A stretch of 64,000 nt of DNA, taken from Amblyomma americanum (Eukaryota > Arthropoda > Arachnida > Ixodida > Ixodidae). Position numbers and translations under genes: made by a program. Positions 10,500 through 22,100 of the stretch are shown in pieces. Within the stretch, counting starts at the first letter, position 1. Every line of letters starts with the position of its first letter. The notes beneath the pieces were generated by a model. The model was given only the letters and a program-made list of their open reading frames with translations. It made no database searches and had not been told where the DNA came from. Location: assembly GCF_052857255.1 (NCBI RefSeq), contig NC_135500.1:164892683-164956682 (forward strand), read 5' to 3'.

Positions 10500-12330
10500 T
10501 TATCGGCAGTACACTTGCCTCTCGCCCTACTTTAAGGACTTAATTGCAAATGGACCAAAATATGTGCCTTCCAAGCTTCCAAGTTGCACTTTCCTGCTTT
10601 GAAGAGTTAATTTTACACCACTTCGATATGGCTAGTTTTTGCTACAATGAGGTAAGAGCGAAGAGCTTAACCTCCTGTCCTAGTTGTAACGAGTCTGGCC
10701 CACACAACAGCCAAACATACTGGGCCAATGAATGATTTATTACACAGTTTTAACATGTACTCCAAGACTAAGTTAACATGTACTACGTGAAATTGTTGCG
10801 AAGCACAGTTTAGCTTGGTAAAGTTTGGTTAATTTTCGCTTGTGTACCAGGATGAATGAAAGGAATTGTCTATTTAGAGGCAGTGAGATGGGCTTTAGTG
10901 TTCACGAGGGACATATGCAAGAGTAGGACAAACTTGTGTTTAACCACTAAGCATCCTGGTACAAACACTGGCTACGAGACTAGAGCTTGTGGGATGGACT
11001 AGCTGGTTTTTAAACAGTGAAGCTTCGCTGCATAGGTTCTACAAACAACGAAAAATGGGCAAGACATGCAGCCACAAGCACAATAAAGCATCATGTTAGC
11101 TTTATTGTTTACTGACTGAATGTTATGTTCCTGTGCTTCGTTCTATGTTTTTCACAAAGTAATGAATTCAAATCGTGAAAATGGAAATTGAAACACAGTT
11201 TTGGTTTCGATTAGCACCGGTCCTCTTTGATGAGAGATGTTTGTCTGCTTGTGCCACCCGTATGTGCCGGCAAGCAGGCTGTCGGCTTCTGCATCACAGT
11301 CTTTGGTAGACAGACACATAGACGACACTTTTTTTGTTCTGCTCGAACTACATGTCACTCAGTGTTGATTTCTGTACAGATGGAAACTTCAAGGCAGCTC
11401 ACTGGCAAACATTTAAAATCAGACTAAATGACTTTCCAATCAATGCCTGTATTGAGACTTGCTGGGTGGCATCCCTATATGCTGAAGAAACAAATTACCG
11501 TATTTGCTTGAATGTAACAAGAGTTTATTTTACTGAAAATAGAAATGAAAAGTCACCTCCCGGGTTATGGTCGAATATTCATATTAAAATTGAATATTAC
11601 ACGGTGACAAAACCACGATATGCTGTATTTACTCAAATATTGGTTGATGCATTGTGCAGGCCGGCCCCCTAACTTCGGGAAACGTAAAAAACATAGTGAG
11701 AAGGCCACATTAGTTGACTAATGAAAGCTCCGAGCCGAAAGTATCGATCAACACATATCAGAGTAGCAGCCAAGCAGTCGGAAACTCCTCGCTGGAGATG
11801 ATGTGTTTGCGTAATGAGCACGGATTTCATCCCTATTTTTTTAAATTTGAAAATCCGAAGTGGGGGGTCGAATTACAATCGAAACGAAAACATCGCACCA
11901 TAATAAAGGACGAGACAAACGAGATGTCAGGCATGCTACAGCGTGGTTGCATCGCTCTTGGTGCTGGCCTTGAGCAGCTGCTATGTCAACGCGCAGAACT
12001 GCATCCCCTCCCCGCGCGCGGGCGGTGGCCGATGGCGGCTATCGATAAGCAGCAAAACTGGCACCCCATTCTCCCCACACCTGGCTGCTGACTGCGGTTG
12101 CTGATAAGCGACGGCGGCCCGATAACGCAATCGCAATCTAAGGGAAGCTCAAGCGTCCAACAAGTTTTCTTTTAACTTTCAAATGCGCGCTCGGCGCTCA
12201 AGGGAGTGTTGATAGTTAATGGAAGGGCCGCTGTTCCAACTGAGGCGGCACCCCCACTTGGAACGGCAGCGGTGCCGAGGAGTGTTGGTAGCCGACGGAA
12301 GAGCCGACGCCATTCACGCGTAGTTTCTCT
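10500..12330. other. intergenic stretch with AT-rich and GC-rich repeat pieces
   Basis: No gene is supported. The piece CCGTATTTGCTTGAATG at about 11499 and a related TGTATTTACTCAAATATTGG at about 11626 look like termini of a repeat. The 12000-12135 stretch shares a block with 13150-13225 (CCGATGGCGGCTATCGATAA versus CCGATAGCGGCTGATGATAA). Short open frames here have no recognisable domain. Confidence 0.4.
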
Positions 12331-12785
12331 TTGGCTCTGACCAGCGCCTCCTATAGAAAGTATAGAGGAGACGCTGCTCTGGCGCATTTGACTACTGCCG
12401 GCCGCGTACCGGCGGCCTCCGATCTAGAGTTCTCATGGGAGCGCATTGCATTCATGCATTCACGCTCGCGCTATCATCAAGTTCACACAAACCCCTCCTG
12501 TACCCTCTGCCACCACCCCAAAGCCACTCTCAGTCATATCCTTTTCCTCTGCCCGGTGGATTCTCCCCCGCGGGGCCTGGAGCACCTTACCACTTGGGAG
12601 GCATGGGAGACCACACTGCGCTCCGAGGACCCGGCCAAGCAAGCAATCGCCACAGGCTGGGCTGCCAGCATCATGAGCCTTCAGGAAATGTACATTTGAG
12701 TGCAGTGGGGCCGTGTGGGGGCCCAAGGACCTGCGTGTCCTAAACTCCCCTGTGTCTATTAAAGTTTTCACCACCACCACCATCG
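12331..12785 (+). mobile_element. 3' end of a LINE (zinc-knuckle C-terminus plus tail)
   Basis: An open frame at 12331-12699 ends in a region with CTLCHHPKATLSHILFLCP, the CCHC-type motif at the C-terminus of I/Jockey-group LINE polyproteins, followed by a helix-rich end (AIATGWAASIMSLQ). The 3' UTR is about 70 bases and finishes in an (ACC)n tail at 12768-12783. The copy is heavily 5'-truncated: endonuclease and reverse transcriptase are missing. Confidence 0.65.
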
Positions 12786-12875
12786 CATTTCACAAGTTTT
12801 TAATGTAGTGCTTCGTCAGTCATCATTTGTGCTCCAGGTCTGGCAAGCGACCAGCGCTCGTTCACGGCTACATTC

Positions 12876-13233
12876 AAGATGGCTGCCACTTTTTACGCCG
12901 AAGAAACGAACAGCCGTGCGCCGGGCCGCAAGTTCGACTTTCACAATGGGTGATAGAGGTGTGGCAGCTGCAGCAAGGAAATTTTCAGCTGTTCCACGCG
13001 ATGTCGTGATGTGGCTATTTGCGAACTGCGGGATTTCGCTGGACGACAACATTAGAACGAAGTGCTGCGAGACCGCAGCAGCGATCATGACGGCAGCGCT
13101 AGCGATGGCGCAAGTGTGCACGAGTAGTCCAGTGACATACATTTCAGTCTTGGAACGTGGCTGCGGGCGGCAGCCGATAGCGGCTGATGATAAGCAGTGG
13201 CGGCCGGATAATGCTATCGCGTTCTACTGTTAA
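12876..13233 (+). pseudogene. possible pogo/Tigger-type transposase N-terminal remnant
   Basis: The frame around 12945-13030 contains GDRGVAAAARKFSAVPRDVV, which resembles the second helix and turn of a CENP-B-type DNA-binding domain (a GN.AAAR.F.V.R..V pattern). The rest of the frame (to 13233) is Ala/Cys-rich with no catalytic motif. It shares a downstream block with about 12030-12135. The family assignment is an inference from a short pattern and could be wrong. Confidence 0.25.
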
Positions 13234-13239
13234 AGGTCA

Positions 13240-14930
13240 AGCTTAAACAACCTCGGAAGTCTGTCGCTACTTTCCTTGGTATCACTATCTGACGCACCTT
13301 TAATGCAACAGCATTAAGGGTCCTGTTCAATGGCAAACCTGGCGTTGGTAGGGTGTCGAGAAAGCAGGTGGCTCACCTTCCACCCAAGTCATGTGACCTC
13401 GTGACATCATCACAACCTGCCCGTGAAGTTCTGAGCAAACTGCCCACCGTGGCAGGTGGCAGTTAAATTAATGATTGGTCGTGACAGGTTGCTCGGGAAA
13501 TGCAATCTGGCTCTCCCAAGCCCCACGGCGGTGGTGTATTTGAAATAGCCACCTGCTGGGGCCGTGGCTCGTCACTTAACTGCTGCATCACTGCACCAGG
13601 TGTGGTATGAGAACGCGCCACGATCCATGAATGTAGAGTAGAGAATGACCAATTTCGCATATATGGGCTAGCTGGCAGAACCTAGGCAAAAGATAGAGAG
13701 TACTTGCATGGGAGGGATCTCTGACGCTATTGCAATGTACTCTTAAGGGTATGTTAAGCATGAGGTGATGGTGAAAGAAAGAACAATGTCCATGTCTGTG
13801 AAGTGACAAGCAAAGAGGACCGCAGGCCACTGAAGGAACCCATTAACACTATCACATCATAACCTTTAGGCGTAGCTTAAGTGTGCTCTCAGTCTTTCAG
13901 CGACATCAAAGCGTCTGAATTTCCCAACGGCTCCGTGCAAAACAACGACTCATTTAAATGCTGCTGAGGACGCCCATAGACTTTCGAGAGGCATGACATG
14001 CTGCTCGGTTCAGCGACTGGGTTCAGCGACCAACTATCTTAAAGTGCACATTCAACGTGGTCATGGTGCGGTGGGACTCCATGCTTATCTTTGCATCGAT
14101 CTTATCTGATAATCTCTTGTGCAGCTCCTTTGAAACAGAAAGGGCACCTGAAAGCCATTTGTTTAGACAATTTTGTTCATAAACTTTTACTCATCTTTGC
14201 TGCAAGGTTCCTCAAGTTACATTTATTATCTTTAGATTTTTTCCTTTACGCACTCATAGAATTACACCTCGCGTTACGGTCATCCCTTATGGTACATCCT
14301 TTGCCGGCCTTTGAAATTTCGTGTGCCTACCACCTCCATGGTGGCTTCACACACTGCAACACATCACGTGTGATCTTCAAAGTTCCATGCATAGAATGAA
14401 GACAGTCAATCTTTTACAAACTTTTTAACATGCCTAGAAGGACATACACAGATGCACATCAAGGAAGCAGATGGAGACAACTGCGATTCGGATCAAGCAA
14501 TGCACAAAGATAATGTAAAAAAATACAAAGAACATGGATGTGTGTGTGTAGCAGGCAGTGATTTACAAAGCCATCATGCTCGTGACAAAGCTGAGATCTA
14601 TCTTTGAAAACATATGTATACAAAAAAATGAAAATCCAGTGCATGGATGTAAACAAGACTGACTCAGCAAATCAAAAATTTCACTTGTGATAGCCACATA
14701 CAAACTTGCATACAAAAACAAAAAACAACTGTGTTGCCTCACTACCTTTTCACGCTGCTCCTATTAAGTTATGAGTTGCTGTATAAAGGTGCTGTTTGCC
14801 ATTTTTTCAAGTAGTAAATTACGGTTCATGCGCAGCCTTGCAACACATAAGCCTCAAATTAGATCACTAAAGGTCGGTCAGATATAAAGTCAGTGAAGTC
14901 AAGAGAATGAAATGGCGAGTGTTCGGTAAT
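13240..14930. other. intergenic stretch between convergent genes, no gene seen
   Basis: This AT-rich sequence lies between the 3' ends of POLA2 and HEXD. Short frames (for example 14091-14399 and the 13830-13463 region on the minus strand) have no signal, domain or splice context. I see no RNA gene. Confidence 0.5.
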
Positions 14931-14931
14931 T

Positions 14932-14937
14932 TTTATT
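14932..14937 (-). promoter_or_regulatory. candidate HEXD poly(A) signal
   Basis: This is the nearest AATAAA on the minus strand that I found 3' of the HEXD stop; reading through 16131-14940 shows no closer copy. If used, the 3' UTR would be about 1.2 kb and would contain a repeat fragment at about 15190-15330. Use of this site is inference. Confidence 0.4.
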
Positions 14938-15189
14938 AAAAAAAAAAACTGATGCAAAAAGCAGTCATTCTCATGAACAAGTCTCTAGGGTGGTGAGGAT
15001 CACTTCATAAGCGTTTGCACAGGGCCAGAGACACGCACTACCAGCACTCAAGCGAAAATGCTAGCGAATCATGCCGCGGTGGCGGAAAAACCTGTTCAGT
15101 GTTGTCGTGGCAAAGAGCGGCGAGGTTCCAACAAGTTAGAAATTTTCGCTGCGACGCACCGCTCAATCGCTTAGTCGCTTGCATGTGAA

Positions 15190-15330
15190 CCAGCGTTCAG
15201 AAGGAAACTGAGGAAAACTCTGCCCAGTTTTCATTCTCAGCAAAATCTATTTTTTTTTTCTCTTTGTGGCTATGCTGACATTTGTTCGGCAGGAAGATGC
15301 ATTTATAGCCGAGAAAATTGGATTTAAATA
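15190..15330. repeat. fragment of an interspersed repeat related to 22299 and 23640
   Basis: The block TTCTCAGCAAAATCTAT..GCTGACATTTGTTCGGCAGGAAGATGCATTTATAGC matches the left half of the element at 22299 (GTTCTTAGTAAAAATAGATGG..AGCAAAAGATGCATTTATTGC) and the piece at 23640-23790. It lies in the presumed HEXD 3' UTR. Confidence 0.45.
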
Positions 15331-16131
15331 GGGCACATACCCCCCCCCCCCCCTCCCCCGGTGCCTGTTAAATACTTCCAAGAAGTTTAGTGCAAGTATA
15401 GGCAGCACAGGGTACAAAACATTTCTGTACTGAACCACTGCTTTGGTTAAAATCGTTGTAAAACTTTGGCTCAGCAAACGACACAGGGTGCTTGAAACTG
15501 TGCTGAATAAGAAAAACAAACAGAGAACTATCCTCATTCAGCCGTCCACTATGTGGAAGCCTAGTCATGCAATCTTCACAGTGAGAACAGCACAATATCA
15601 TTATTCACGAAGTTGTACACAAATGCGATTCCTTGTGTCATTCCTATTACTGAGGAAGCCAAACACTTCTCTTACAGGCATGCGTTTTTTAAAGCACAAC
15701 TGTGCTTTCACATTAAAAGCACTAAACTTAATATCACTCCCCTTGCACTTCATTCAAGCACATGCCATAACAGTACCTGCAGGCGAGTCTCACAGAACAG
15801 CTACAGAGAGGAAAAGGACTGGGTTGGGGGTGAGGGGATTGCTCAACCCAGTTTGCTCATTAAGTAAAACCATGAAATAAGAACATCAAATGAGCATTTC
15901 ACTCATCTTGCCTTCGCAGAGCTGACCCTACCACTTCTAGCAGCTGTGGTTTTATCGCACTGCATTTGAACAATTGCCAACAAAATACAAAACGTAAAAG
16001 TGGTAAAAGCAGCATTTGCACTCAACACATTGATAATGCTAAATACAGAGTGCTGTCATTGCATGTGAGCACATACATCTGAGTTCCCAAGTTCAGCAGC
16101 ATCTACAACAACCTAGCACCTCTCGTCATGG

Positions 16132-19100
16132 CTACATGGGCACATTAACAGCTATTTGCAGGTCTGCATCGCTGACAAGCTTCTTCAGCTTCTCTCTGCA
16201 TGGGCTGACGTATGTGGAGAGCCACTCTTCGACCGTGCTCTGATAGTAGATGTCGGACAGTTCCTTTGTGATGTCTCGGTAGAGGGACTCGATGTTGCCT
16301 AGAAGCCTGAGAGTTTGCACGGAGAAAAACCTAGCAGGTTTCCACTGGAACCAAAACTACCCTATCCAATCGCACTTTGCTAGAGTGTAGTGAAATACGT
16401 ACTTTCGACTTGTGTTGACAAACTGGTCGACGTGAAGCGGGTTTGTCCTGTTGTGAGCCACCAAAAACTCGTGGAATCCACCCTGAACACTAGGTGAAGA
16501 AAAATGTTACTGATGATTTGCTTGAACAAACTAGACAGTAATTCATGTCGGACATCAATGTGGCAGTGATATGTTTTGGTTCTTGAGAATATGGCTTAAC
16601 GTGCACTAAATTTGTGCCCGTGCCTGTTTCAAATTAAGATGGGTGCAAGACTGCACAGTACTATTACAGTTTATCAAATCCCTTTTGCCGCTTATTAAAT
16701 AAAGTCCCTGTTTTACTAAGAACTGTGTAGCTAGTGCAATAGTAATGCATCTTTAAATGCTTAATTCTCTGCACTTCTTTGTCGAGCATCTGATGAACCT
16801 CATCATCACCACCAGTGTTACTACACGGTTACCAAGTGAACAGATGCGTCTTACAGACTGTCACCCGAAAATATGGTAAGTAAATGTTGAAATTTCATTC
16901 ATATTTCTTTCCTTTTTCCGCAATCTTCATCTATATAAAGCTCGTAGCTTTTACTTTATAGGCAGTGCAGTTGCCTTACAGCTAGAGAGCCCTTTTAACG
17001 TTTGCATGCATTCGGATTGTCCTCTTTGATAATTTAAAAATAACAAAGTGGCAGTGCGCAATTCTCTAGTATCTGCAAATATGTTGTTCGTAATCTTGTA
17101 TTTTTGGCTGCTTTATTTCTGTATAACCCGTCAGAAATGCCAGCAGTGAAAAGTGGTGAGGGTGAGTGACAAGTGTTATAACCATGGCAAACGCACAAAG
17201 AATCGAGTGAACTGCGTCTGTCAGCATCGGTGCAATAGCAGTGCACCTCAGCCTCAATGATTCGCAGCAGCATGTTGCTGATAACTAAAGTGCAGAGGCT
17301 TGAAGTGAGAGAATTGCCATGCTTGTGGGTAAGGATTGAAGCACATGCACTGAGTGCAGGTCTCAATACAAGGTGCCCTGCTGCGAGAGCACACGACCAA
17401 GTGCACTCAGGCCTGCTCCGGCCATCGTGCACCATGGTCCAGAGACTTTTGTCCCTGCCAGTATAACAGTTAAGGGGAGTCACCAGCAGCATAAACTGTG
17501 AGTGTGGAAAGGATAACGTGTAAAGGATAAAAGTGACCTAGTGATATAAGTAATGCATGAATATTATGCTAATTTGCATGAACAAACCAAGACTTGACTT
17601 ACCTTGGATTTAACAGCACCTGCTCCAGTTCGGCTATCACATTTGTCAAGTGTAACACAGACACGTACAACTTGCCCCCGGGGAAGTTTGGAACTGGAGG
17701 CACTGACTGCGGTCTGGAAATTAATCGATGTACTATTCTGTAGCCGTTGCCTTCATAACAAGGCTACTTTAATGTTACCAGATGAATAATTTTAATATTA
17801 CCAGACAATCATTTTGAACTTGTAACAGTACGGCAGAAAAGCGTAATAGTACTTCGGCTATCAGCGCTGGGAGAGAACAGGGGAAATAAGCAAAACGAAT
17901 TGAGATGCCCTTGAAGTAGATGTGTGGAAATAGTTTTAAAATACGAATTGAATAAATTTGTTATTTGGTTCACAGTCATTTGAAAAATTGATATTCAAGA
18001 ATTTACCAATATTTGGCAGTGATCGAACACTGTGCCAACTTTTATACATCAGACCGTGGCAAGACCACAATATCCATGCAAATTATCCAGGGAATGAGTT
18101 TAAAAAACTCTGAAAATATGTCCCCTTTGGACTGGTCCCTTCCAACTGCTGATAGGCTTGGACTTGTGCGAAATTCCGCAGGTGTGCTTTCCCACATATC
18201 ACACGTGATGAGAACGATTAAGATGGCTGCCCACCTGCTTTGAACAATCACTACATGAAAGTGCACATTTTTTTTTCTGTTTGATCCTTCCATAATGTGC
18301 TATATACTTAAGGTCCACACCCATGGCACTTGTCCTGTCACCTTTACAACTCTTCTAATGTGAGCTTCGCCACATCGTTTTGATCAACTATGATATGTGG
18401 GAAAGCAAGCCCATTTGCGGAATTTCGCATGGGGCTTCCTAAGTGTCTAGTGCCAAGGTAAGCAACAAGTAAAAATCCTGCCTACTGCATGGGCACCTCT
18501 GACATGGTAGGCGTGATGATGATATGAGGGCCCTGGTCACTAGGCCAAAAGTCAACTTCGCCGCATAGTTTTGGTTGCCGAGCTTCTCCGCCAACCCATA
18601 GGCGAGGTGGCTATCGGTCACCAGCCATTTGAATACAGCTGCGCGCCGCTTTCAGATGCCGACTGGTGCGTCACCAGTTACTTCGGTTTCTCTTTAAAAG
18701 CAGTCTTGCCATTCCGATGCCGATATGTGCTCTACTCGCTTACGCCTGGGTTGTTCTTCCAGCACCCCGAAACTGTGCACATGTTACGGCCTTTCTGCTG
18801 TATGTATGATGGAACCTCCTCGCAAGGCTTCACTGCATTTTCAAATTTTTGGCATTTCTTTTTTCGGGGACAGGCATATAATAACTCGCCCTCGGATAAA
18901 TCGGATAAAGGGGGATCTCTTCTGGTCCCTTCAAGCCATAATTAAAGAGGCTTTACTACCCATCATGTTTTTAGTTGACGGACATTTATCATTGATGAAT
19001 TTCATTTTGTTCCTCATTTTGCATGACCACAGTACGGGCTGCATACTGCTGTGCTGTCTAATAAAAAAGTACACATTTCTGTGTAAGTTGCGTTTTTTTC

Positions 19101-22100
19101 TTCTATGATTCCAAGTCAGTCTAGGTCTGTTTATTTTGGTTATAAGGACCATATACAATAGATTGAAAAAAAAAAAATAAGGACAACATCTGCCTATTAT
19201 CTTTTCCTGAATTTTTTTGTTTCAATTGAATATTCAGTCATTTTTATTCATATTCGTTTTAGAAAATTTTAATATTTGCATACCCCTGTCTTGAACTAAT
19301 AAAAAATATGCCAATAAATGCGTGAAAGAAAACGTGGGAAAAATTTCGCAATTTTAATCGTATAGTTATTCTCTGACCTTTGCAACAGCACATAACTCGA
19401 GAAACAAATCAAGTAGCATGATATTGCATGGTACCATAGTATAATAGTGGTAAATATCGGCGGTTGGCTCGAGAGGTGCGCTCGGGCTAGGCCTAGCTCT
19501 AGGATTAAAAGGACCAACCTCATTCTTGGGTTCTCTCCTACGCCTACCTGCACGGCTCTCCTTGGTTGTGACTATATATACTACTGTATATGAAAATAGA
19601 AAAACAACAAACAACATAAACCAGAAGTATGCTAAATTATGTAGCATGATATTGCATTTCTATACTGCATAACTGACCCTGACACAGGCATGCTCATGTT
19701 GAAGTAGTATGATGGCATGAAGTTTTGGCGATGTAAAGAAAACGCCGACATTTTGAGATTGGCAGAGTGAACCAAGCTTTCTAGAGTACTAATAATTTAC
19801 AGTAAAGGCGCAATGTTCTGCATGATGGACTACTACACTCGGAATCTACTAAAAGCTACGCCTTGAAGCCAGCCTTGAAGCTACGCCTTGAAGCAAGAGA
19901 AGCCACAACACCTTGGGAAGACTTCCATTTCAATGTTGCCAAAATAGCCTATCGATTGGGACACCTCTGCATGGGCTTCAGATGTCAGACCTGAAACGGA
20001 AAAAAAGAATGGCACTAGCTCTAAGAGCATGGACAAGGCCTGCGGTAGTATGGCATACATAGCCCTACATTTGTGTATGCCACGAGAGGCCATCATTTTC
20101 GCTACGCAAGCCTATATTTAGATAGTCGGCAGCAAAAGTTTGTGGGACGTGCGTGCTCAGTAACAAATTAATTGCAGTTATTCCTTGCGACCCAGTTGTC
20201 TTGTAGTAATACAAACAGATGGAGCATGCAAATGCTCCTGCACCCCCCATAAACAATTTTTTTTTTGTGTGTGCTAACTATGAAAATGAGCTGTTTGGTT
20301 ATTTGAAGCACACAAAAGAAGCTTGAACATAAAAAAAGGGGCAGAGACAGGCTTCAAATGGACATTAAAAAATTAGCAATATTTAAGCTATGTCACATAG
20401 GGCACTAAACTTAGCAAGAGCTGTGTAGATTTTTGTGTGAATTTATGAGCACAGACTGAATTTATGAGCACAGACTTGCAGATATTTTTGGTCAACATCC
20501 TAGCGCGTGCTCCCTGTGTTCATCCTGCCGAATGTTTGCGGGATCTCGCCTCCCGGATGCATGCAGCGTCTGAGAGTCGTTTCCGAGCATTTCGCAGCAT
20601 CTTTTGACCATGTGTCCCGCCTGATAATGACAAATGTTGCACAAAGTATGAGGTTCAGAGTGTGTGTCGTGGCGGTGATGTTACATAAAGATGGGTGGGT
20701 GTGTGCATCGGTTGAAGACGACAAATACTGCTCTAAGCTTCCACCCTCATCCATTTTCCATGGGCAGACTTTTACGCACATTCCAGAGGATGTCATGCCT
20801 ATACAGATCTCGCTGAAAAAGTCACTGTTAAGATGCAGCTGAGTCATGTTCCTAAAATGGCAATAACACAAGACGCCATTTCTTCACATACCATTCTTCT
20901 GGTTCTTTTTGATCACTGGCACAGTGTATTTAGTTTTGAAAAGGATTATGCTTATTTACTGCCTGCCATGGCAAGATGGAATCCCTAAAATCTCTACCTA
21001 CTCATGTTTTAGTACGTTCAAACCCTGCAGCTTTATTTGAAATTTGTGGGGTACACATGTACCCCGTTTCTTGCACCAGCTAGTGGTGAGTATGGATGCC
21101 GCAAGGCGACATGCTCGAGACTTCCAGGTTCGGAGAAGGGCATGTCTGCTTCTCCCATTTCTAGATGCTACTGCAACTTTGGTGCACTGTTCCAGGGAAG
21201 AGCAAACAACTGCCATCCCAAGCGGTGATCAGCAAAGAGCTAAATATGCCGACTGCCCTGAAAGATAAACAAACAAACCGCGATGTTATCAGCAGTGGGC
21301 AACATCTTGGCACGTTGCCAAGGTCTTTCTGCAGAGGGCGCAAAAACTGGGGAACCTGCTGCAAAAAGCTAGAGGCTGAAAAAAAACAACAACTAAATTC
21401 TGACCGACAAAAGTGGGGGGGGCGGGTTCATTATGCAAGTGGGTTCATTACGCGAGTATATATACAGTATCTTATTAAATAACAGTTAAAATAGGCTGTA
21501 AACAGGTTCAATTTGTGAAAGCTACATTCAACCAGAATCTGCTAGGTTGGCACAAAATTTTTCAACTTCAGGACACTGTACCATAGACGCTGAACTTCAT
21601 ACTCACAAATGCAGAAAAGAATCTTGCAAGTACTGCTAAGTGATTATGTTTGGAAACCATTCATTATGTTTCCCAATTCAACTTATCTGGCATTGCTACC
21701 ACATGCAACCTGCCCTTTGATGCCAGCTTTGCTCTTTGACAAATATACATTACTGCCTGTGAAAAACAAGGAAACCGATGTATACATGCTGTCAAAAGTT
21801 TATGGAACAGAGCCTGCACAAAAAACTTAATTCAATTAAAATTTGTTGCTGGGCTAGTTGGTGCATGGTTTTGGTAATAAGAAAGCGCAACATGAAACGG
21901 ACATAAGAGCACGTCGTCCTGTACACCTCTCTTGTGTCTTATGTTTCACTTTCTTGTTGCCAAAAGAATGCATAGCCTAGCTATAATTTAATTATGCTCT
22001 GAGTAATTAGCAAACTCAAAATTAGGCTACATATAGCTATTCCAGGCTGCATGCAAGGATGGTGATGAAATCAGTTTTCTTTCATTGATACTGTGTTCCA

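Noticed and set aside
16403..16485. HEXD exon 12 starting after the CAG at 16485
   Set aside because: That start gives the wrong frame (a Trp/Thr-rich product). The upstream TAG acceptor, with exon start 16489, gives GGFHEFLVAHN and joins exon 13 in frame.
17034..17492. A 152-codon minus-strand frame between HEXD exons 11 and 12
   Set aside because: Including it would break the exon 11 to 12 frame, and the residues have no counterpart in HEXD. It is intron.
18571..18945. A 124-codon plus-strand frame with several aromatic and Cys residues
   Set aside because: No domain recognised; it lies in HEXD intron 10 on the opposite strand and next to a foldback element.
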